From positions 1 through 64,000 of the forward strand of contig NZ_LQOY01000242.1 in the NCBI RefSeq assembly GCF_002101675.1: a stretch of 64,000 nt of DNA, given 5' to 3'. The first letter of the stretch is position 1. Every line of letters begins with the position of its first letter. Below the pieces are notes generated by a model. The model was not told the origin of the DNA and searched no databases. It saw only the letters and a program-made list of their open reading frames with translations. The DNA is from Mycobacterium gordonae. GTDB lineage: Bacteria; Actinomycetota; Actinomycetes; Mycobacteriales; Mycobacteriaceae. Below, one piece after another: positions 59,329-64,000 of this stretch. A program made the position numbers and the translations under genes.

Positions 59329-60615
59329 CTACTCGCCGGCGGCGGGTTCGTAGTCGCCCGAATCCTGGTATGCGGCGCCAAAATGCGGCACCTCCAGCGG
59401 ACCGTCCTTTTTCGCGGCGCTGACCGCGCTGGTCAGCAGCGGCGCCAGCCCCGCGAACGAGCCGACGTCGAACAGCAGCAGCGTCAACAGGCGGTTGTGC
59501 ACATAGCCGAACGAGCTACCGGATTCAGGATCCGCCCAACCGACCGTGCCGCCCAGCCCGATGTGACCGTAACCCTCCAAAAACCCTGGTACCGGCGACG
59601 ACTGGTAGCCCTGGTGGTAGGTGAAGGGCAGCCCCAGGTTCAGATCCGGCCACAGTTCGGCCTTGCCCTTCATGCCGGCCACCGCCTCCGACGACAGCAA
59701 CCGGGTGTCGTCGATGACACCGTCGTTCGCCAGCACCGCATAAGCCTTGGCCAGTGCGCGCGCCGTCACCACGCCGTTGACCGCCGGCAATTCGCCGTCC
59801 AGGAACGGCATATCGTCCTGCAGCATTCCCATGATGCCGGGGAAGTAGATGGAGCCGAGCAGCCCGGAGAACGACAGTCCGGCCACCTTCGGTGCGATGA
59901 AGTCCAGCAGCGGTGTCGGGATCTTCGACTGCGGCAGCAGCGTCTGCGCCGCCTTGGTCGGCGAATCGGCGGGCGGCCGGCCAAGGTGCAATCCATCGGT
60001 GTTCAGCGGGCGGGCGAGTTCTTCGCGGAACAACTCGCGCATGCCTTTACCCGTGACGGCGCGCGCCAGCCCCGACAGCAGCCACCCGTAGGTGATCGCG
60101 TGATAGGCCGTCTTGCCGTGGGCGTGGTCGACCGGGGCGGCTGCCAACCGCTCCTCCATCTGAAGGTGGTCCATGATGGTGTGCTTGTCGACGCCCTTGA
60201 GGTGGGACAGGCCGGCGCGGTGCCGCAACACGTCGCTGACGGTGATCTCGGATTTGCCGTTGGCGCCGAACTCCGGCCAGTACTCGGCTACCGGCACGTC
60301 GTAGGCCAGCAGTCCGCGGTCGACGAGCATGTGAATGATGGTGGCGGCCAGGCCTTTTGTCGCGGAGAACACCATGGCGCCGGTGTCTTCGGTCCAGGGC
60401 ACCTTGCCCTTGCGGTCGGAGTAGCCGGTCCACACGTCCACGACCGGTTTACCGTCGATGTACACCGAGAGACCGCCGCCGCCGAACATCTTGCCCGGAT
60501 AGAGTCCGGCGAACGCGCGAATCACATTCAGGAAGTGTGAGTCGCACGCTCCCTGCACGCCGGACGGGAGGCCATTGTCGGTGGTGAGGACGGTCGGTTT
60601 CGGCATACCGTGCAT
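59329..60615 (-). CDS. lipD: LipD-like beta-lactamase-fold esterase
   Basis: 428 residues from ATG 60615 (MHGMPKPTV); ATG 60606 is possible. Class C beta-lactamase/esterase: the SxxK motif is FSATKGLAATIIH. The Tyr of the YxN-type motif is in TAYHAITYGWLLSG, and the HTG-like motif is in GLGGTVGW. The gap to the upstream gene is 58 bases. Rv1923 (LipD) is at this place in M. tuberculosis. It probably hydrolyses a lipid ester; no signal peptide is seen. Confidence 0.83.
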   Translation of the reverse strand: MHGMPKPTVLTTDNGLPSGVQGACDSHFLNVIRAFAGLYPGKMFGGGGLSVYIDGKPVVDVWTGYSDRKGKVPWTEDTGAMVFSATKGLAATIIHMLVDRGLLAYDVPVAEYWPEFGANGKSEITVSDVLRHRAGLSHLKGVDKHTIMDHLQMEERLAAAPVDHAHGKTAYHAITYGWLLSGLARAVTGKGMRELFREELARPLNTDGLHLGRPPADSPTKAAQTLLPQSKIPTPLLDFIAPKVAGLSFSGLLGSIYFPGIMGMLQDDMPFLDGELPAVNGVVTARALAKAYAVLANDGVIDDTRLLSSEAVAGMKGKAELWPDLNLGLPFTYHQGYQSSPVPGFLEGYGHIGLGGTVGWADPESGSSFGYVHNRLLTLLLFDVGSFAGLAPLLTSAVSAAKKDGPLEVPHFGAAYQDSGDYEPAAGE

Positions 60616-60673
60616 GATTGCAGCCTGAGGCCCGCCCGGCCCACAGGATTGACAATTTTCTGTTTGCGCGCCG

Positions 60674-61777
60674 CTACATCCAGATGCGGCCCAGCGCGTC
60701 GGCCAAGGCCTCGGGATCTTGTTTGTCGACGTTGCAGCTGACCGCCACCGAGGTGCGCCGGTCGCTGCTGACGCGGAACGCGCTGACGAATCCGGCCCAC
60801 GCACCGTCGTGGTCGAGCATGCCGTTGGCGAGGGAGAAGATGCCCGCGCCGTAGCGGTCGCCGCCACCCGGCTCGGTCTGCACCGATCCGGACAGCTGGG
60901 CATCGAGCAGGTTGGGGCCGCCCACCTTGCCGGTGCGGTAGTTGTCGGCCCAGCGGACCAGCTGGCTCGGGGTGGTCTGGATGCCGCCGTCGCCGACCTG
61001 CTCCCACTTGGAGTCGGCGACTCGGTAGTCGCCGCCCTCGCTGGTGTAGGACAGCGCTTTGTTCGGGATGCTGGCGACGGGGTCGACCACCATGGTCAGG
61101 CTCAATGGCGTGAAGATTTCCGCGTTCAGATAGTCCGGTAGTGCCTCGCCCGACACCCGGTGCACGATCTCACCGAGCAGCAGGTAGTTGGAGTTGGAGT
61201 ACTGGTAATGAGAGCCGGGTTTGAACATCAGCTCCGGTGCGCCCGCCAGGGCCTGCAGCGCCTGCGCCTCGGTGGTGCGGTCGGCGTAGCTGAAACCTTG
61301 TTCCTGCAACAGGCCGACGTAGTCTGGGATCCCGCTGGTGTGGTGCATCAGCTGGGAGACAGTGACATTGGTGGCCCACGGCGGCATCTCCGGCAGAAAC
61401 TGGGCGAGTGCATCGTCGGTCGTCAACTTTCCGGCGGCAGCCAGCAGCAGGACGGCGGTAGCCGTGAATTGCTTTGAGACCGAAGCGATGTCGAACACCG
61501 TCTCGGCGGTGATCTTTCCTCCGTTGGCGACGTTCGCCAGCCCGGCCACGCCGGTCCAGGCGACCTTTCCCTCGACGCCGACCGCCGCCGAGCAACCCGG
61601 GCCGTCGGCTTTGACTGCGTTATCCAGCACGTTCTGGCTGCTGGCCGCCCTCGCGGGGGACGTTGCGGGGGTAGCGGCGCCGCTTTTGGGTGCCGGGGCG
61701 GGGTGCGGATCGGCGCACGCCCCGAGCAGCAGTGTCGACAGCAGCGGCAGCGCGACCGACCATAAATGCGATGGCAC
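60674..61777 (-). CDS. Beta-lactamase-fold lipoprotein (Rv1922-like)
   Basis: 367 residues. A signal peptide ends in lipobox LLLGAC, so it is surface- or membrane-anchored. Serine motif SVSKQFTATAVLLLAAAG (SxxK), YQYSNSNYLLLGEIV (YxN), and the last motif near DHDGAWAGFV. Penicillin-binding/esterase family. It lies 58 bases upstream of lipD on the same strand, and both are 11 bases or more after the acyltransferase, forming a likely three-gene operon. Confidence 0.83.
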   Translation of the reverse strand: MPSHLWSVALPLLSTLLLGACADPHPAPAPKSGAATPATSPARAASSQNVLDNAVKADGPGCSAAVGVEGKVAWTGVAGLANVANGGKITAETVFDIASVSKQFTATAVLLLAAAGKLTTDDALAQFLPEMPPWATNVTVSQLMHHTSGIPDYVGLLQEQGFSYADRTTEAQALQALAGAPELMFKPGSHYQYSNSNYLLLGEIVHRVSGEALPDYLNAEIFTPLSLTMVVDPVASIPNKALSYTSEGGDYRVADSKWEQVGDGGIQTTPSQLVRWADNYRTGKVGGPNLLDAQLSGSVQTEPGGGDRYGAGIFSLANGMLDHDGAWAGFVSAFRVSSDRRTSVAVSCNVDKQDPEALADALGRIWM

Positions 61778-61788
61778 GGAGTGGTGGG

Positions 61789-62613
61789 TCAGCTGTCGGA
61801 GCGCAGCAGCCGTCCGACCAGTGACCGGTTCGGGTCGGCTTCGCGCTCGGCGAGCATCAGCTCGATGCCGTGCTCGATCGCTGCGGCGGTGCGTTCGCGG
61901 ACCTTGCGTGCGGCGTTGTCGTTGGCTTCCTGCCCGCTGAACTCGGTGGTGTCGATCGCTTCACCGAACCAGTAGTACTGGCGCTCGGGCCGGGGCACCG
62001 GAGTCAATCCCACGCCGCGAACGAGCATCGGGCCGTCGGGAGTGCCGAGCAGCTTCTCGGCGAGGAACTTCGTCGGTGCCAGCAGCGGGGAGTCGTTGTC
62101 CAAGATGATGTCGATGCCGTGTTCGGCGCCAACTGAAGCGAACGGGATGATGGGGTAGCCGTACTGAATTGCCAAGCGCGCGAAGCCGAGTCGGTTCTTC
62201 CACACCAACTTGTACTGTTCGTTTTTGCGCTTGGCCACTTCCCGGCCGCCACCGGGGAACACCATCACCAGGTCCCCGCGTCGCATCAGTTCGGAGGCGT
62301 TCTCGCGGGTGCCGTCCACGACGCCCATGCGGGTGAGCGCCTCACCCCAGCCGGGAATCTTGAAATGCGCGTGATCGCCCAGGGACCGGACCATTCTCCC
62401 CCGCTCCCACAGCTCGGCAGCCAGCAGCGGCGCGTCGACCAGGCCCAGCGTGTTGTGGTTGCCCACCAGCAACGCGCGCTCGGTGGGGACGTTCTCGATG
62501 CCGTAGACCTTGGGCTTGATCACCCTGCGCAGCGGCTTCATCATGTTCAGCGCCGCGGTGACGTCAGCCTTGGTGGGCGTGGGTGGAACGGATGTGGTGT
62601 CGGCATTTGGCAC
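61789..62613 (-). CDS. Lysophospholipid acyltransferase-like protein (Rv1920-like)
   Basis: 274 residues. PlsC/DGAT-like motifs: GNHNTLGLVDAPLLAAEL (the NHxxxxxxD site), FPGGGREVAKRKNEQYKLVWKNRLGFARLA (FPGG.RE motif) and YPIIPFASVGAEHGIDI. It probably moves an acyl group to a lysolipid or diacylglycerol. It lies 11 bases upstream of the lipoprotein and starts the minus-strand set; M. tuberculosis Rv1920 is similar in size and place. Confidence 0.83.
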   Translation of the reverse strand: MPNADTTSVPPTPTKADVTAALNMMKPLRRVIKPKVYGIENVPTERALLVGNHNTLGLVDAPLLAAELWERGRMVRSLGDHAHFKIPGWGEALTRMGVVDGTRENASELMRRGDLVMVFPGGGREVAKRKNEQYKLVWKNRLGFARLAIQYGYPIIPFASVGAEHGIDIILDNDSPLLAPTKFLAEKLLGTPDGPMLVRGVGLTPVPRPERQYYWFGEAIDTTEFSGQEANDNAARKVRERTAAAIEHGIELMLAEREADPNRSLVGRLLRSDS

Positions 62614-62710
62614 ATCGAGAGTATGCCCCCGTCCGCCGTCACACGGAATGATTTTCGCCGGTCAGATCCCCGGCAAGGCCGATGTGCTCCGGCCCGGTAG
62701 GGTATCCGCC

Positions 62711-63178
62711 ATGTCGGGTCGTAAGTTCACGTTCGAGGTCAACAAGACCACCAGCGCACCGCCGGCGACGGTGTTCCGGTTGGTGGCTGACGGAGGCAAT
62801 TGGTCGTCCTGGGCGAAGCCGATCGTGGTGTCCTCGAGCTGGGTACGCCAGGGGAACCCGGCGCCCGGCGGCGTGGGCGCCATCCGCAAGCTCGGCATGT
62901 TCCCGGTCTTCGTGCAGGAAGAGACCGTCGAATACGAGCAGGATCGTCGCCACGTCTACAAGCTGGTGGGCTCGCCGCAACCCGCGAAGGATTATCAGGG
63001 CGAGGTGGTGCTCACCCCGACCCCGTCGGGTGGGACCGATATCCGCTGGAGCGGGTCGTTCACCGAGAAGGCGCGCGGCACCGGGCCGGCGGTCCGGGCC
63101 GCCATGGGCGGTGCGGTCAAATTCTTCGCCGGCAAGCTGGTCCAAGCCGCCGAACGCGAAGCCGGAACTGCCCGATAG
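62711..63178 (+). CDS. SRPBCC-family (polyketide cyclase/dehydrase-like) protein (Rv1919c-like)
   Basis: 155 residues from ATG 62711, the length I recall for Rv1919c to within one residue. START-like fold: FTFEVNKTTSAPPATVFRLVADGGNWSSW, VGAIRKLGMFPVFVQEETVEYEQDRRHVYKLVG, then WSGSFTEKARGTGPAVRAAMG. It may bind a lipid-like ligand. It is convergent with the luciferase-like gene, 25 bases apart. Confidence 0.8.
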   Translation: MSGRKFTFEVNKTTSAPPATVFRLVADGGNWSSWAKPIVVSSSWVRQGNPAPGGVGAIRKLGMFPVFVQEETVEYEQDRRHVYKLVGSPQPAKDYQGEVVLTPTPSGGTDIRWSGSFTEKARGTGPAVRAAMGGAVKFFAGKLVQAAEREAGTAR

Positions 63179-63203
63179 CCCTCTGGCAAAACAGGTTTCG
63201 TCG

Positions 63204-64000
63204 CTACTTCGCGTTCAGCTCGTCCTGGTACTTCTTGGTCATGTGCTCGATCGCCTGCAGCTGTGTCGCGGCGAGGTCGTCGCGCATCTGGCCGGCCCTA
63301 GTCGCGGCATCCAGGGTGGGCTGCGCCTGACCCTGGAAGTGCGGCATCACTTCGGCGGCGAACAGTTCGGCGGACCGTCTGGTGGCCGCCGGATTGGCCC
63401 ACTCGTGACCCATCTGCAGCATGCAGCCGAATCCGCCTGACTGATCCCACAACCGCTGCACCTGTTCGCGGGCGCGTTCCGGCGTCCCGATGACGCCGGC
63501 GCCGTTTTCGTTGATCATGTCGATCATCTCGTCGAGCCGGTCCCCGGGCATCGTCATCTGCGGGAAAGCGGCGACCTTCTGGAAGTAACGGAACCAGGGT
63601 TCGATGCCGAATTTGACGTCGGCGCGGGCCTGTTCGTCGGTCTCGGCGATGTGCATCGGCCCGACCAGGCTCCAATTGCTGCGGTCGACCCGGGTGCCGA
63701 ACGCCTTGGCCCGCTCTTCGACGATGCCCCAGTGATAGGCCAATGCGTCGAAGCCTTCGATGGTCAGCGTCGCGCCGATCGACAGCAGGCCGATGCCGTG
63801 TTTGCCGGCCAGCCGGGCACCGGTGGGCGAGGCGACCGCTGCCACCGCCAGCGGAATCCCGCCGTCCGAGTACGGCGCAAGCTGCAATCTCGCGTCGTAG
63901 AGCTGGTGGGTGGCGGTCTTGGCCGAGACGGTCTCCCCCGCCAGCAAGCGCACGACGATGTCCAGGTTTGTTTCGAGCAACTCGCGGGTGTCGGTGGGAG
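63204..64000 (-). CDS. Luciferase-like monooxygenase, C-terminal part
   Basis: The gene runs off the right edge; the 265 residues here are the C-terminal part. LLM family marks: GIPLAVAAVASPTGARLAGKHG, GPMHIAETDEQARADVKFGIEPWFRYF, then VIGTPERAREQVQRLWDQSGGFGCMLQMGHEWANP. It probably uses reduced flavin (FMN or F420) for oxidation. It is distinct from MelF; the two are only distantly similar. Confidence 0.8.
   Translation of the reverse strand, partial: PTDTRELLETNLDIVVRLLAGETVSAKTATHQLYDARLQLAPYSDGGIPLAVAAVASPTGARLAGKHGIGLLSIGATLTIEGFDALAYHWGIVEERAKAFGTRVDRSNWSLVGPMHIAETDEQARADVKFGIEPWFRYFQKVAAFPQMTMPGDRLDEMIDMINENGAGVIGTPERAREQVQRLWDQSGGFGCMLQMGHEWANPAATRRSAELFAAEVMPHFQGQAQPTLDAATRAGQMRDDLAATQLQAIEHMTKKYQDELNAK

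Noticed and set aside
1..64000. tRNA or rRNA genes, insertion sequences, CRISPR arrays, phage attachment sites
   Set aside because: I saw no cloverleaf-like sequence, transposase, terminal repeat or regularly spaced repeat while reading; a dedicated scan was not possible.

Overview
The window comes from a high-GC actinobacterium, almost certainly a Mycobacterium. It carries a complete yrbEAB-mceABCDEF lipid-import operon with its Mas-type accessory proteins, the edge of a 13E12-repeat protein, many FadD/FadE/SDR/luciferase-like lipid-metabolism genes and an AtsD-type sulfatase. Gene order and protein lengths match, from memory, an inverted copy of the M. tuberculosis Rv1919c-Rv1975 interval, with different cargo in two slots. 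No database search was possible. I saw no rRNA, tRNA, insertion sequence or CRISPR array.

Layout, left to right. 1-195: start of a 13E12/DUF222 protein running off the left edge. 308-11374 (minus): mce3-type operon yrbE3A-yrbE3B-mce3A-B-C-D-lprM-mce3F followed by two Mce-associated membrane proteins, a DUF732 protein and a CAP-domain protein. 11687-24423: aromatic block with a SnoaL protein and P450 divergent from a GAF-LuxR regulator, then catB-catA-catC divergent from benA-B-C-D, a large ATP-binding LuxR-type (LAL, BenR-like) regulator and pcaD. Together these convert benzoate through catechol and muconate to 3-oxoadipate. 24589-26242: limonene-epoxide-hydrolase-like protein plus the tandem-TetR repressor Mce3R. 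26262-30692: FAD monooxygenase, AraC regulator, SDR and an EphB-like epoxide hydrolase. 30694-37840 (minus): mel2 locus (melF, melG, ephB, flavin reductase, ribA1-like, SDR; Rv1936-Rv1941-like). 38079-43022 (plus): echA13, fadE17, fadE18 and a FadD35-like ligase. 43142-43453: two tiny lipoproteins in tandem. 43465-47417: tpx, a GlxA-type regulator, a DJ-1/PfpI protein, a SnoaL protein, an SDR and a zinc-ribbon protein. 47487-55187: DUF2071, SpoIIAA-like, a secreted protein, a BASS-like transporter, a GAP-family membrane protein, an arylsulfatase and a FadD31-type acyl-AMP ligase. 55385-59230: three-gene nitrile hydratase/thiocyanate hydrolase-like set, a small membrane protein and an AtoE-type transporter. 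59329-64000: LipD-like and lipoprotein beta-lactamase-fold proteins, an acyltransferase, an SRPBCC protein and a partial luciferase-like monooxygenase.

The main result is regulatory. The mce3 operon, the mel2 operon, the echA13-fadE17-fadE18 set and mce3R are the known Mce3R regulon of M. tuberculosis, and all four are in this window. The AT-rich intergenic regions upstream of yrbE3A and between melF and echA13 contain the same non-palindromic 14-mer (TACTAGCAAGATAC). A close variant lies upstream of the epoxide hydrolase-mce3R pair, and a weaker one lies upstream of the second SDR/EphB set. The ben/cat block sits between the mce3 operon and mce3R, so what is a short divergent region in M. 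tuberculosis is split here, with an operator-like site kept at each end. Other points of interest are a RibA1-like protein that has lost canonical catalytic residues, an EphB/FAD-monooxygenase/SDR set echoing mel2, an unusual Ala in the metal-claw motif of the nitrile hydratase-like alpha subunit, and the tandem mini-lipoproteins.
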